Assembly (NCBI GenBank): GCA_947458095.1
Contig: CANGYO010000001.1
Coordinates: forward strand, 70,414 to 123,159
Direction of reading: 5' to 3'
DNA length: 52,746 nucleotides
From: Vampirovibrionales bacterium
GTDB lineage: Bacteria > Cyanobacteriota > Vampirovibrionia > Vampirovibrionales > JAJTHC01
In this document: piece after piece, positions 17,321-26,189 of the stretch
How the letters are laid out: every line of letters starts with the position of its first letter
How positions within the stretch are numbered: position 1 is the stretch's first letter
The notes under the pieces: model-generated
What the model was told of the DNA's origin: nothing
Databases searched by the model: none
Seen by the model: only the letters and a program-made list of their open reading frames with translations
Made by a program: the position numbers and the translations under genes

Positions 17321-17956
17321 ATGAAAATTACGACGCTTTCTCCTATTAGGACAAAAACACGTTTGCCTGCTCCGTGTCCAACAGGTAAGCTGTTGACGCC
17401 TCAAGAAAATCAACGTTAGGGTTACCGTATAGAACTCACTCTCTTGAATGCAGGAACACGATTTCATAGGTTGAGATTTTTACAAAAATCTCAACACCAC
17501 ATCACGCAGGTGTTAAAGCTTATGGGGTTTAAGGGAACCATTAGCTCTAATTGTCTAGAAGTTTTATTATACGACAAAAGCCCTCACCTAAGATGTCTTA
17601 CCAATTCTAATTATCTGAGCTATGCTCAAGATTGTGTGGCACTCGTAGAGTTCCTTAACTTATTAAAAAAAAGGTATCCACAAGGTTCCTCGAAAACAAA
17701 CTACTCACACATATTCTATGAGGATTACTCGGTTAAACATGACGATTTAACAACCCTTAACAACTTATGGCATCCAGACACCCTTCAAGCACAAAAATCT
17801 AGGCTTAATAAGCTCTTTTACATGCAAGACGAGCAAGTACCAAAGATAGACGCTCAAATATATAAACAATTCAGCAGAAAATTACAAATAGAAAGACGCA
17901 TGCAAGCGCTTAACGCTGTGTTATATCCAGTAACCTTCTCTAAATTCTTCGTTTAA
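17321..17956 (+). pseudogene. Hypothetical gene interrupted by a single in-frame TAG
   Basis: An ATG at 17321, preceded by GGGG 5 bp upstream, opens a frame that meets TAG at 17417-17419 after 32 codons. The same frame then runs open to the stop at 17954-17956, giving 211 codons in total if the amber codon is ignored. CAG to TAG is the simplest single change. Downstream of the stop only TTG at 17444 could restart, without a clear ribosome site. The product is basic, helical and low in G+C, with no family I know. Alternatives are a recent nonsense mutation, readthrough, a sequencing error, or a separate short peptide followed by a second gene. Confidence 0.55.
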
Positions 17957-18033
17957 GCGTTTTCTATCGGACACGATAAAGTGCTTATTTTTATGTTAAA
18001 CTTCAATGTCATAGCCTTGTTAAAGAGATTCTT

Positions 18034-19098
18034 ATGCCTGAACACACCCAAATCACTCATCAGAACGTCCAAGTCGTGACCTATACGCCCAATGCCACGG
18101 AAGCCCAACGGCTCCCCATGCCAGCATTGCCTAAGCGTGGTGCTATCATCCAAACCCTCGGATGCGGACTCTGCGGGACGGACGCTGAAAAAATCCAGCA
18201 ACAAAAAGTGCCTGTGGGTAGCGTACTTGGGCATGAAGTCGTTGGACGCATCCACCAGCTAGATGCTCAGTATCACGGCGATTTCGTCGTGGGGGATCGT
18301 CTCGTTTTGGCTCATCATGTGCCGTGTGGGATCTGTCATTATTGCGTGAATGGCTCGCCTAGTATGTGTGCCGACTTCAAAGCCAGCAACCTTTTCCCTG
18401 GTGGATTCGCCCCCTATTTCTCCGCTTCTGCAGGGCATCTTGCACATACCGCTTTTAAAATCCCGTCTCACATTTCGGATCGTGAAGCCGCCTGCATGGA
18501 ACCATTGGCCTGCGTCTTGCGTGCCATTCGACGGACGCCCATGTCTTCACAAAACGGCAGTGTCGCCGTGATTGGCTTGGGTTTTATTGGCTTGCTGACG
18601 GCTCAAGTTTTAACGAACCAAGGACAGAAGGTGCTAGGGGTGGATTTAAATCCCCAACGCTTGGGCTTGGCTCGCACAATGGAATGGGTGGATGAGGCGG
18701 TGCATCCCATCGAACAAGCCAGCGACTGGCAAGCGTGGCTCAAAACGTGTCCGACTCAAGCGGTGGATGCCGTCTTTTTAAGCGTGGTGAATCGTCATAC
18801 TTTAGTTTTGGCATCCCAACTGCTTCGCAATGGGGGGACGTTGACGCTTATGGCGGGCAACGCTCAAGGCGAGATTATGGATCCCAAGGACTTGTATTAT
18901 AGAGAGATCAATATCGTCACGAGCTATTCACCTGCTTTGGAAGACTTAAAGCAAGCAAGCAACGCTTTATTTGAACGGCAAATTGTGGTGAATCCCTTGA
19001 TGACGCACCCCATGCCGATTGAAGATTTTAATGAAGGTTTAAGCCTGTACCGTCAATCCGACGCAATCAAGGTATTTTATCAGTTCCCCACGAATTAA
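18034..19098 (+). CDS. Zinc-dependent medium-chain dehydrogenase (threonine/sorbitol dehydrogenase-like)
   Basis: A 354-residue MDR-family oxidoreductase. The catalytic zinc ligands are in GCGLCGTD and GHEVVGRI. The structural zinc site has the four-Cys pattern CGICHYCVNGSPSMC (about 93-107). The NAD(P)-binding motif is AVIGLGFIGLL (about 176), followed by an acidic residue at the end of the second strand (VDLNPQR), which favours NAD. The substrate is probably a polyol, sugar alcohol or amino alcohol, but the sequence does not identify it. The gene stands alone between two orphan genes. Confidence 0.85.
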   Translation: MPEHTQITHQNVQVVTYTPNATEAQRLPMPALPKRGAIIQTLGCGLCGTDAEKIQQQKVPVGSVLGHEVVGRIHQLDAQYHGDFVVGDRLVLAHHVPCGICHYCVNGSPSMCADFKASNLFPGGFAPYFSASAGHLAHTAFKIPSHISDREAACMEPLACVLRAIRRTPMSSQNGSVAVIGLGFIGLLTAQVLTNQGQKVLGVDLNPQRLGLARTMEWVDEAVHPIEQASDWQAWLKTCPTQAVDAVFLSVVNRHTLVLASQLLRNGGTLTLMAGNAQGEIMDPKDLYYREINIVTSYSPALEDLKQASNALFERQIVVNPLMTHPMPIEDFNEGLSLYRQSDAIKVFYQFPTN

Positions 19099-19102
19099 GT
19101 TT

Positions 19103-19406
19103 ATTTTTGTATAGAAAGGTCTTTGAAATCCTGTCCCCTCTCCTGATTTTAGGATGGGGGACAAAGCAAAAAGGCTTCCGCATCGCCTCCTCTAGAATTG
19201 TAACGGCTTGTAACGAAGTAAACCCTTTACGCAATTTTAAGGATTCGGAATTGTTTATTAAAGTGAGATAGTAAAGAGATTACATCACACATCGTAATCC
19301 AACCCACGAAAAAACGGTAAAAACGGCTCATACCACCGAATTTACTCATAAATTTCAAAGACTTTATAAACATATGGGCATAAATAGATAAGGGACAATA
19401 GAGAAA
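19103..19406. other. Intergenic leader with hairpin and TTGTAACG direct repeat
   Basis: A stem TGTCCCC / GGGGACA (19132-19163), with an inner TCCT/AGGA pairing, could end the upstream gene but lacks a T-run. TTGTAACG occurs twice, at 19198 and 19208, one helical turn apart; the second copy, extended to TTGTAACGAAG, also occurs at 17235 upstream of the interrupted gene. No coding frame is seen. Confidence 0.45.
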
Positions 19407-19733
19407 ATGTTACTCGCAACAGTACAAGCACGTTATATGGCTGCTACATCCAGAACCATCGATTTGGAATGGCAACGTCAGCTTATTTCACAAGCACAAA
19501 TGCAAATGTCTAACACGGTTGGTGCATTGTTCAACCTGACGGCAGACTTAGAACCAGAATCACCGACTTATCAGTCCTTGATGTCTCGTTTGAATGCAAT
19601 CCAACAAATCGAAAAATCTTTAACACTTCAATCGCAACGTATTGAACAACAGTACAAAGCACTTGAAAAAGAAAGAGAATCACTCAAAACACTCGCCGAA
19701 AAAGGTGCGGAACAATTCAAGTACTTAAGCTAA
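19407..19733 (+). CDS. Small coiled-coil protein
   Basis: A 108-residue protein without signal peptide or Cys. It is almost wholly helical and rich in Gln, Glu and Ala; the segment from about residue 60 to the end has heptad-like spacing and looks like a coiled coil. I recall similar short Gln-rich helical proteins in Melainabacteria-type genomes but cannot name a family or function. Its stop is 6 bp from the end of the convergent protease gene. The leader carries paired TTGTAACG motifs. Confidence 0.65.
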   Translation: MLLATVQARYMAATSRTIDLEWQRQLISQAQMQMSNTVGALFNLTADLEPESPTYQSLMSRLNAIQQIEKSLTLQSQRIEQQYKALEKERESLKTLAEKGAEQFKYLS

Positions 19734-19739
19734 GCTTAA

Positions 19740-20489
19740 CTAATTTTTAGATGATAATGAGGATACGATCTGTTCCATTGGATTAAGACCGTATTTCTCA
19801 CTCAATTTCTTAATTCTTGAATTAGGCAAGGGGTGAGTCACTAAAAATTCGACCTCTTGACCTGAACCCGAAGCCCGAAGCACTTTGAACACTTCAATTG
19901 CGGCATTCTTATTATACTTGGCGTTAATAAGAAACTGTACACCAGAATCATCCGCTTGATATTCTTGTTTACGATCAAACTTTAAACCCAGCAATTGCGT
20001 TCCCACTTGTGCGCCATAGCTTCCCACAGGATTGTGGATGACGGTAGAGAGAACCGCTCCAGCCACATTCAAGCCCACACGTTTCGCTAAACCTTTTGCC
20101 ATATGGTGATTGGTGATATGACCCAGCTCGTGCGCTAATACAAAGGCACGGGCATCGTCGTTTTTAAGTTTATTCCATAATGCGGATGTAATAATCACCT
20201 TGGTGCCATCGGTGTAGGCATTGACGACGGTGGTGTCTTGAATATCGGAATCTTCCACCACTGAATCAGGGATGTTTAAATTATTGTCATTAATCAGTCG
20301 ATGCAAGAGACGGTGCATGTTTTCTTTGGGGGTCAATACCACAGTAGGCGTGACGATGCTCGTCTTGGCGAGCGTTTTGGTTTTGGTTTTCGTTGCTGAA
20401 AAACCCAAGGGCATCGCCAAGGAGCCGAAGACGATGAGACTGAGTAAAAACAGGGTCGCCGTTTTGTGGAAATGGATAGAGACATTCAT
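19740..20489 (-). CDS. M48 family metalloprotease (secreted or membrane-anchored)
   Basis: The zinc motif HELGH lies at about residues 120-124 of the 249-residue protein, inside FVLAHELGHITNHH. The third ligand is the Glu of KQEYQADDSG. This is the M48 (HtpX/BepA/Oma1-like) arrangement. The N-terminal hydrophobic segment ending near MPLGFSA is a probable signal peptide, placing the protease in the periplasm or on the membrane, where relatives handle envelope protein quality control. The start at 20489 has AAGGT about 8 bases upstream; an in-frame ATG at 20534 lacks one. Confidence 0.87.
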   Translation of the reverse strand: MNVSIHFHKTATLFLLSLIVFGSLAMPLGFSATKTKTKTLAKTSIVTPTVVLTPKENMHRLLHRLINDNNLNIPDSVVEDSDIQDTTVVNAYTDGTKVIITSALWNKLKNDDARAFVLAHELGHITNHHMAKGLAKRVGLNVAGAVLSTVIHNPVGSYGAQVGTQLLGLKFDRKQEYQADDSGVQFLINAKYNKNAAIEVFKVLRASGSGQEVEFLVTHPLPNSRIKKLSEKYGLNPMEQIVSSLSSKN

Positions 20490-20538
20490 GAGGTAGACCT
20501 TTTTGTTTAAGTTTAAGGGGACGGTTATAATCATGTAT

Positions 20539-20679
20539 AGCGTTTTAAATAATCAACCATACTTGTCTCTTCGTTATCGCTCGGGTTCTCGATGTGCTTA
20601 TGTACGTCTCTGTACAATCACACATCTGCGAGTCTAGGCTCCTAGAATAGCCTAAGTCTGCTTAATTATTTAAAACGCT
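20539..20679 (-). repeat. 148-bp repeat family, copy C (variant ends)
   Basis: On the minus strand its core (ATTCTAGGAGCCTAGA through CACATCGAGAACCCGAGCGA) is nearly identical to copies at 35002 and 49645. The ends differ: they form their own 18-bp inverted repeat starting AGCGTTTTAAATAAT, with one mismatch. A conserved core with different but still paired ends suggests a folded structure is maintained. Confidence 0.75.
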
Positions 20680-20704
20680 AAACTCGACTATAAATAAAGA
20701 AAAA

Positions 20705-20778
20705 CACCCCGAACAAGATTCGAACTTGTGACCGTCCGCTTAGAAGGCGGATGCTCTATCCAGCTGAGCTATCGAGGC
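20705..20778 (-). tRNA. tRNA-Arg (anticodon TCT)
   Basis: All four arms can be drawn on the minus strand: acceptor GCCTCGA with TCGGGGT (two G-U pairs), D stem GCTC/GAGC, anticodon stem TCCGC/GCGGA around loop CTTCTAA (anticodon TCT at positions 34-36), variable loop CGGTC, and T stem ACAAG/CTTGT around TTCGAAT. The 3' CCA is not encoded. Confidence 0.97.
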
Positions 20779-20846
20779 ATTTTGAACCTTTTCTATATGT
20801 TTGAGTTTTCATTATTCATGCTAACATAAAAACGCAAAAGCATCAC

Positions 20847-22004
20847 TTAAAAATCGAAAAAATCGTCTTTTTTATAGGACGTTTTCACTAAGTTTAGCCG
20901 TTTTTTAACAGGGCTTAAAAAGAATAAACGCTTGGCACTTGAAACAATCACGGCGAAGGGTAAAATAAACAATACGCCCCATAAGCCAGCGACATCAACA
21001 CTAATTAACAAAATAAACATGAGAATCAGCGGATGCACATAGTAGCGTCTGTCAAATAAACGCGGGCTTAAAAATTTAGCCCGCAAGACGTGAAAGACCC
21101 CTGCAATTAAGCCTAAAATAAGCAGTTTGGTTAGTGCGAGTTGTGCCATGAGAATCAAGGCAGGCAATAAGAACCCCAACCAAGGACCTAATACAGGAAT
21201 AAAACAGAGAATCGCATAAATAAAAGCAAGCAATCCAGCATAACTGAGACCTAAGCCTTGAAAGACGACGTACATAAAAACGCCAGACACCACCGCAATC
21301 ACCGCATAGGCTTTTACGGTGCGAAACATTAATACTTGGCTGAGAACAACGCCTCGAGCCAAGCGATTATTGCGACTATTCGGCAAAAAGAGCGTCACCA
21401 ATTTGGTGATTTTAGCACCGTCTACCAAAAGATAAAGCGAAATCAACTGCCCCATTAAAATGTAGAAGAGGGGGGTAATACTTTTAGAACCTAAGGTGTA
21501 TAAGCCCCCCACCAAGTGGCTTTTCAACAAATGCAGTTGATCGGTAATGACGTGTGGCAAGCTAAAGTCTAAGTCTTTTTGAAGCTGCCATAAGAGGCCT
21601 TCTACCCGATGAAAGGCTTTGGGGATGAATTGCTGTAATTCATTGAATTGAACGCTTAAGGACGGCAAAATCGTGATGATAAACACCAAGAAAAAGAAAA
21701 TAATACAGGCATAGGCAATTACCACACTGACGTGGCGAGACACTTTGAAAACAGGTTGCTTAAAAATTTGACAATAAGCCTTGATGATAATATTGAGTAC
21801 GGCATCGACAAATAAAACCCAGCATAAAATAATGAAGGTGAAATTGTAGGCCCCCACCAGCATCATGATCTCGTTAAAGAGTAATTGAATAAAGTGAAAA
21901 CATCCAATAAGGAGTAAGAACGCTCCTAAAAGGCCTAAGTTTATTTTGAGCCATCGGTAAGAGGGCGGTATGGATGAAGGTTTGACAGATATAGAAGGAG
22001 GCAT
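20847..22004 (-). CDS. AI-2E family permease (paralogue 1)
   Basis: A 385-residue polytopic protein with the AI-2E transporter family layout: two N-terminal helices, a third near 90-112, a cytoplasmic helical stretch with regularly spaced hydrophobic residues (about 120-190), then a cluster of C-terminal helices containing AFIYAILCFIPVLGPWLGFLLP. Members have been linked to quorum-signal export or Na+/Li+-H+ antiport, so the substrate is open. It lies 9 bp after a paralogue of the same family, and both belong to a run of minus-strand genes with ytxG/ytxH-like genes. Confidence 0.85.
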   Translation of the reverse strand: MPPSISVKPSSIPPSYRWLKINLGLLGAFLLLIGCFHFIQLLFNEIMMLVGAYNFTFIILCWVLFVDAVLNIIIKAYCQIFKQPVFKVSRHVSVVIAYACIIFFFLVFIITILPSLSVQFNELQQFIPKAFHRVEGLLWQLQKDLDFSLPHVITDQLHLLKSHLVGGLYTLGSKSITPLFYILMGQLISLYLLVDGAKITKLVTLFLPNSRNNRLARGVVLSQVLMFRTVKAYAVIAVVSGVFMYVVFQGLGLSYAGLLAFIYAILCFIPVLGPWLGFLLPALILMAQLALTKLLILGLIAGVFHVLRAKFLSPRLFDRRYYVHPLILMFILLISVDVAGLWGVLFILPFAVIVSSAKRLFFLSPVKKRLNLVKTSYKKDDFFDF

Positions 22005-22013
22005 AAGGGTTTC

Positions 22014-23255
22014 TCAATAGGTAGAGGCTTTTGTAGGGGCAAGGGCATCGGGTTCCTGATCATTAAATTGAAAGGTTTTAAAGCGTTTCAACGTGACCAA
22101 CGTAATCGCAGCTAAGGGAATGGCAAGTAAAATGCCTAAGACGCCACCGAGTTTTCCACAAATAATAAGGGACACAATAATAAACACAGGGTGCATGCCT
22201 AAGGCATTGCCAAACAATTGCGGTTGAATGATATTGTCTTTCAAGGTTTGCCAAAGGTAACTACTGGCAAAGACGCCGAACAAGGTGGCAAAGTCGCCTG
22301 TTAAGGCAATCATGAGTAGAGCGGGGGTAAAACCAATATAAGTCCCCACCACAGGGAGAATCTCGGCAATGGCAAAAATACTAGCGAGGAGTAAGGCATA
22401 ATTCACGCCAAACACACTGTAAATCACAAACATGTAAAGCCCTGTGAGCATCCCTAAGAAGACTTGCCCTTGTACAAAGGCGAGCATAATCTTATGCAGG
22501 TCATCGACAAAGTTTTGGACGTGTTGCCGTAAGCCGAGCGGTAAATGTGTGTACATGCCACTTATGGTGCTTTGCCCTTCTAGTAAAGCGTAAAAGACAT
22601 ACACAATCAGCAGTACCGTCCATAAAATGCGGGTTAAGCCCACACTTAAAAACACGTTGCCTTCCCCTACACTGAATTGAAACCATGCAGCAATGGACTG
22701 CATGATCGCAGGGGGTACACGCCAAGTCATGGGGCGAAGGGCATCGTAAGATTCAATAAAGGGAACGGCCTTAATGACGGGAATTAAGGAAGGATAGTGA
22801 TGCCCTATTGTATCGAGCTTTGATTTAAGCCCAAGGGTCATTTGAGTCAAGGCATACGGAAAGTCTTTTAAAAAGGCGAGGGTTTCTAGTTTTAAGGTCG
22901 GCACGACTTGAGTAAGTACGATTGAAATCACGTAAAGTCCGATAAAATAAACCGCCGAAAGCACCATAAGCCGTAAGAGTTTTTTACGTTCTCCGAAAAA
23001 AGACGGACGCCTCCATAACGCCATGGCAATCACATCAAAGAGTTTGAGTAAACCCTTTTCAAGCCACAAGACAGGGGCAAGTAAGAGGTAAACAAAGACG
23101 GTGCCTACCACCAAAAGCGAAACGGTTAAGGGGAGCAACCCAGCGATGTAGCCAAGCGCGTAGATGTTTAGAAAGAATAAGACGCTGACCCATAGACGGG
23201 TGGTGTAACGGTCTAAAGTGGGCATGGACGTGACACGAAAGGGTTGCGTGAACAC
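22014..23255 (-). CDS. AI-2E family permease (paralogue 2, GTG start)
   Basis: A 413-residue membrane protein of the same family as its downstream neighbour. Shared features are the paired N-terminal helices and the late motif ASIFAIAEILPVVGTYIGFTPAL, which matches the Ile-Pro-x-x-Gly pattern of AI-2E family proteins. A GTG at 23255 is chosen because AAAGGGT stands just upstream, overlapping the end of the preceding gene. The in-frame ATG at 23225 has no ribosome site. Tandem paralogues could act as a heteromer; this is inference. Confidence 0.84.
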   Translation of the reverse strand: MFTQPFRVTSMPTLDRYTTRLWVSVLFFLNIYALGYIAGLLPLTVSLLVVGTVFVYLLLAPVLWLEKGLLKLFDVIAMALWRRPSFFGERKKLLRLMVLSAVYFIGLYVISIVLTQVVPTLKLETLAFLKDFPYALTQMTLGLKSKLDTIGHHYPSLIPVIKAVPFIESYDALRPMTWRVPPAIMQSIAAWFQFSVGEGNVFLSVGLTRILWTVLLIVYVFYALLEGQSTISGMYTHLPLGLRQHVQNFVDDLHKIMLAFVQGQVFLGMLTGLYMFVIYSVFGVNYALLLASIFAIAEILPVVGTYIGFTPALLMIALTGDFATLFGVFASSYLWQTLKDNIIQPQLFGNALGMHPVFIIVSLIICGKLGGVLGILLAIPLAAITLVTLKRFKTFQFNDQEPDALAPTKASTY

Positions 23256-23258
23256 GAA

Positions 23259-23702
23259 TTACCCTTTCTGATTGCTGGTTGAAGGGGGATCGACTTGATG
23301 AGCAGAACGGTTGGATATTGTAGCAGGGGATGGACCAGGGGTGTCTAACCAATCATTCAGGGCATTGCTTGCCCATTTTTTGAGTCCGCAAAGTCCTGAA
23401 AGCCCCCACGATTTGGCTTGATTTAATACTGAAGGCACTTTGCCAACCGAACGCTGAATGAGATCCACCCCCGAATCGATTTGTTCGACCAATCGAGCCG
23501 TATGACTGGTAATCGCACGTAAGTCTTGAATCAAGGGGACTAAATCAAAGCGGGCAATATTGACAAAGTCTAAGGCATGTTGCAATAAAAATAAGGATTT
23601 GTACAACAAGAGTGTCAATAACACACCGACAGGAATCAAGAGTAGTGTGCCTACTTCAAGCATTTTGGCCAATTGAACGTCCGCTAAGGAATGGGCAAAC
23701 AT
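23259..23702 (-). CDS. DUF948/YtxG-like membrane-anchored protein
   Basis: 147 residues with one N-terminal membrane helix (about 17-42, LLLIPVGVLLTLLLYKSLF) and an extended amphipathic helix of the DUF948 type (about 45-95, including DLVPLIQDLRAI and LVEQIDSGVDLIQ), then a loose Pro/Ser tail. DUF948 is the family of Bacillus YtxG. The next gene upstream is YtxH-like, the same pair as in the Bacillus ytxGHJ general-stress operon, which strengthens both calls. The stop overlaps the ribosome-site region of the downstream permease gene. Confidence 0.68.
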   Translation of the reverse strand: MFAHSLADVQLAKMLEVGTLLLIPVGVLLTLLLYKSLFLLQHALDFVNIARFDLVPLIQDLRAITSHTARLVEQIDSGVDLIQRSVGKVPSVLNQAKSWGLSGLCGLKKWASNALNDWLDTPGPSPATISNRSAHQVDPPSTSNQKG

Positions 23703-23741
23703 AGGATTTTTTCTCTCTCTTCCTAGATAAGTAACGAAGGC

Positions 23742-24131
23742 TTAAATCGCTTCGCTTTCTTGTGTCTGTGGTGCGGCACCTTCCGTGTCGAGATCGTCAT
23801 CGTTCCATGACTCATCTTCACGAAACTTGGCTTCGTTGATCTTTTTAGCGTCTTGGCTGGCTTGCCATTTATTCCAACGCTTTTCGAGTGAATAGCGTTT
23901 TTCATCTAAAAATTGACGAGCCTTGCTATAAGGGTTTTCGACTTCTTCTTTGAGGTGTTCAACGCCTTCCTTAAGATCTTCACTGGTGTCATCTACCCAT
24001 TTTTTAGCCAAACGACGGTTTTCTGTTCCGCTATTGGGGCTGTAAAGAAGACTAAGTAAGGCGCCTGTCAAGGCACCGACGAGTAGTCCTGCCAAAAAGT
24101 TTTGTAAGGAATTGTCTTGAGATTTGGACAC
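23742..24131 (-). CDS. YtxH-like protein
   Basis: 129 residues. A Gly/Ala/Leu membrane helix with zipper spacing (about 11-30, NFLAGLLVGALTGALLSLLY) is followed by the YtxH-type motif SPNSGTENRR and a charged amphipathic helix. The C terminus is acidic. YtxH proteins are small envelope-associated stress proteins of unknown mechanism. It is the first gene of the minus-strand run ytxH-like, ytxG-like and two permeases, and probably co-transcribed with them. Confidence 0.75.
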   Translation of the reverse strand: MSKSQDNSLQNFLAGLLVGALTGALLSLLYSPNSGTENRRLAKKWVDDTSEDLKEGVEHLKEEVENPYSKARQFLDEKRYSLEKRWNKWQASQDAKKINEAKFREDESWNDDDLDTEGAAPQTQESEAI

Positions 24132-24240
24132 GGTTAGGGGTCTCCTTTTTCTTGAAGATGAAAGTCTGTCTATAGTTTAGTGCTTTTAGCGGATTTTTGC
24201 AAACGTTTTTATAAAATATAAACAATTTAAGGGGCATCTC

Positions 24241-24315
24241 ATACCATTTAAACGAATGAAAAGCGACTAGGCTCCTAGAATACACCTGTACGCTATTTAA
24301 ACTGTGAACTGGTAT
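24241..24315 (-). repeat. 148-bp repeat family, copy E (internal deletion, 75 bp)
   Basis: Read on the minus strand it keeps the left terminus ATACCAGTTCACAGTTTAAA, then ATTCTAGGAGCCTAG, and then jumps to a short right end TTTAAATGGTAT. The long folding core is missing. Confidence 0.7.
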
Positions 24316-24399
24316 TAATAAAACACTATATCATAAACCGCTTGTGTTAAGATGAAGAGAAAGAAGCAGAGCCTTCAAACATGATGAAAGGAAATGATC

Positions 24400-25377
24400 A
24401 TGCCCGACAATACAGGACTTCTTTGGGACGGTGCAACCTTAAGCCTTAGCACTGTTGACTTGCCCCCCCTTAAGACAAAGGAAGCCCGCATTCGAGTCAC
24501 GCTTGCAGGTGTTTGCAATACGGATTTAGAAATCATCAAAGGGTACATGGGCTTTCAAGGCATCTTGGGGCATGAGTTTGTCGGCGTGGTTGAAGAAGCT
24601 CCCGATGCCCCCCAATGGCTAGGCAAAAGGGTTTGTGTGGATATTAACGCTGCGTGCGATGAAGCCATTAACATGCAAACCTGCGAAACCTGTGCCAATC
24701 CGCACCACTGCCCCAACCGTTCGGTCATCGGTATTGTCAATCATCACGGAGCCTTTGCCCATTATGTGACGGCACCGATTCGTAACCTTTATGAAGTGCC
24801 TGATTCGGTGAGCAATGACGCCGCCGTTTTTGTCGAACCGCTCGCCGCTGCTTTTGAAATTGTCGAACAAGTCCAGATTCAAAAAAGCGATAAAGTGGTG
24901 GTGCTTGGCGACGGTAAGCTGGGTTTGTTGATCGCCATGGCATTGCGTTTGCATAGCGAAAACGTCACACTGGTGGGACGCCACCCTGAAAAGCTCGCCT
25001 GTGTCGAAGGCCTAGGCATTCACACCGTTCTAAGTAACGAAACAAGCCCCCTCGTCGGAGCCGATGTCGTCGTTGAAGCCACAGGCACGGCAGGCGGCAT
25101 TGAAGAAGCCATTGCTCTATTAAAACCCCGAGGCGTGCTGGTTTTAAAAAGCACGGTAGCGGATACCAAAGGCTTGAACTTGGCACCTGTTGTGGTGAAT
25201 GAGCTGACGATTGTGGGGTCACGCTGTGGACCGTTTGATGTGGCACTTCAAGCCCTTGCCAGTGGTGAATTGCCTGTGCATCGTTTGATTCAGCATCGTT
25301 TTGCCTTGGCAGATGGCGTCCATGCACTTGATGTGGCGGGTCAAAAAGGGATGCTCAAAGTCTTGCTTGAAATATAA
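24400..25377 (+). CDS. Medium-chain dehydrogenase/reductase, alcohol dehydrogenase-like
   Basis: A 325-residue MDR enzyme. The catalytic zinc ligands are present in GVCNTD and LGHEFVGVV. The structural zinc lobe is Cys-rich (TCETCANPHHC) but does not follow the strict CxxCxxC spacing. The cofactor motif is VVVLGDGKLGLLIA (about 165-178). AGGA seven bases upstream supports the ATG at 24400; an ATG two codons earlier is too close to that site. It stands upstream of the PhoB-like regulator with no space between, but nothing links their roles. The substrate is unknown. Confidence 0.82.
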   Translation: MPDNTGLLWDGATLSLSTVDLPPLKTKEARIRVTLAGVCNTDLEIIKGYMGFQGILGHEFVGVVEEAPDAPQWLGKRVCVDINAACDEAINMQTCETCANPHHCPNRSVIGIVNHHGAFAHYVTAPIRNLYEVPDSVSNDAAVFVEPLAAAFEIVEQVQIQKSDKVVVLGDGKLGLLIAMALRLHSENVTLVGRHPEKLACVEGLGIHTVLSNETSPLVGADVVVEATGTAGGIEEAIALLKPRGVLVLKSTVADTKGLNLAPVVVNELTIVGSRCGPFDVALQALASGELPVHRLIQHRFALADGVHALDVAGQKGMLKVLLEI

Positions 25378-25431
25378 ATGGTTTCATGTTTATATATGGG
25401 TGTAAATGCTAGCTTTAAGGAAAAAATCATC

Positions 25432-26172
25432 ATGATGTCTAACCTTTCACAGAAGCCCCGTATTCTAATCGTCGATGATGAACGTGACTTGGTGCGTTTG
25501 GTGAAATACAACGTCGAACAAGCAGGCTACGAAGTCTATACCGCCTATAACGGCGCCGAAGCACTCGATTTGGCGTGGACAAAACAACCTGATGTCATCG
25601 TCTTAGATCTCATGTTGCCCGACTGCCGTGGTTTTGAATTGTGCCATGAAATCAAGCAGGCATTGAATCCCAACCGCCCCAACAATCCTGTGCGTGTGAT
25701 TATGTTGACGGCTCGTTCGGCGGAAAACGATCGGGTGCAAGGCTTTGAGTTCGGTGCGGATGATTACGTCACCAAGCCTTTTAGTCCTCGAGAGCTGGTC
25801 TTGCGGATTAAGGCGATGTTGAATCGTGGCGTACAGCAAGAAGGCGGTAAAGAAAAATCCAGCGTGCTTGAAAATGGATGCATTAAAATGGATACCAACG
25901 CCTTTCGGGCGTGGGTTGAAGACACTGAAATGCAGTTGACGCCCATAGAGTTTAAGATCCTGCACACCTTGCTGAAGGTGCCGAATACGGTTAAAACCCG
26001 TGAGCAATTGCTTTATGATGTGTGGGAAGACACCGCAACGGAAATACTTGACCGTACGGTTGATGCCCATGTTAAGCGTCTACGTTCTAAAATGGGCAAG
26101 GCTCGTGATATGTTGGAAACGGTTCGAGGTGTTGGCTATCGCTTAGAAGCAGTCTCCTCTTTCACCCCCTAA
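25432..26172 (+). CDS. OmpR/PhoB-family response regulator
   Basis: Receiver domain (residues 8-130) with acidic pocket DDE (15-17), phosphoacceptor Asp59 in VIVLDLMLP, the conserved Thr in MLTAR and Lys in VTKPFSPREL; then a winged-helix DNA-binding domain (about 150-240) with LTPIEFKIL and the C-terminal RTVDAHVKRLRSKMG and RGVGYRL. The overall pattern is closest to PhoB-type regulators. AAGGA ten bases before the ATG at 25432 sets the start (246 aa); an upstream start at 25378 adds an unrelated leader. No histidine kinase is adjacent, so the partner is unknown. Confidence 0.88.
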   Translation: MMSNLSQKPRILIVDDERDLVRLVKYNVEQAGYEVYTAYNGAEALDLAWTKQPDVIVLDLMLPDCRGFELCHEIKQALNPNRPNNPVRVIMLTARSAENDRVQGFEFGADDYVTKPFSPRELVLRIKAMLNRGVQQEGGKEKSSVLENGCIKMDTNAFRAWVEDTEMQLTPIEFKILHTLLKVPNTVKTREQLLYDVWEDTATEILDRTVDAHVKRLRSKMGKARDMLETVRGVGYRLEAVSSFTP

Positions 26173-26189
26173 ATTAAGGATGCTTTGTG

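Noticed and set aside
23059-23352. 97-codon minus-strand frame across the permease start
   Set aside because: Out of frame with two well-supported overlapping genes and without ribosome site.
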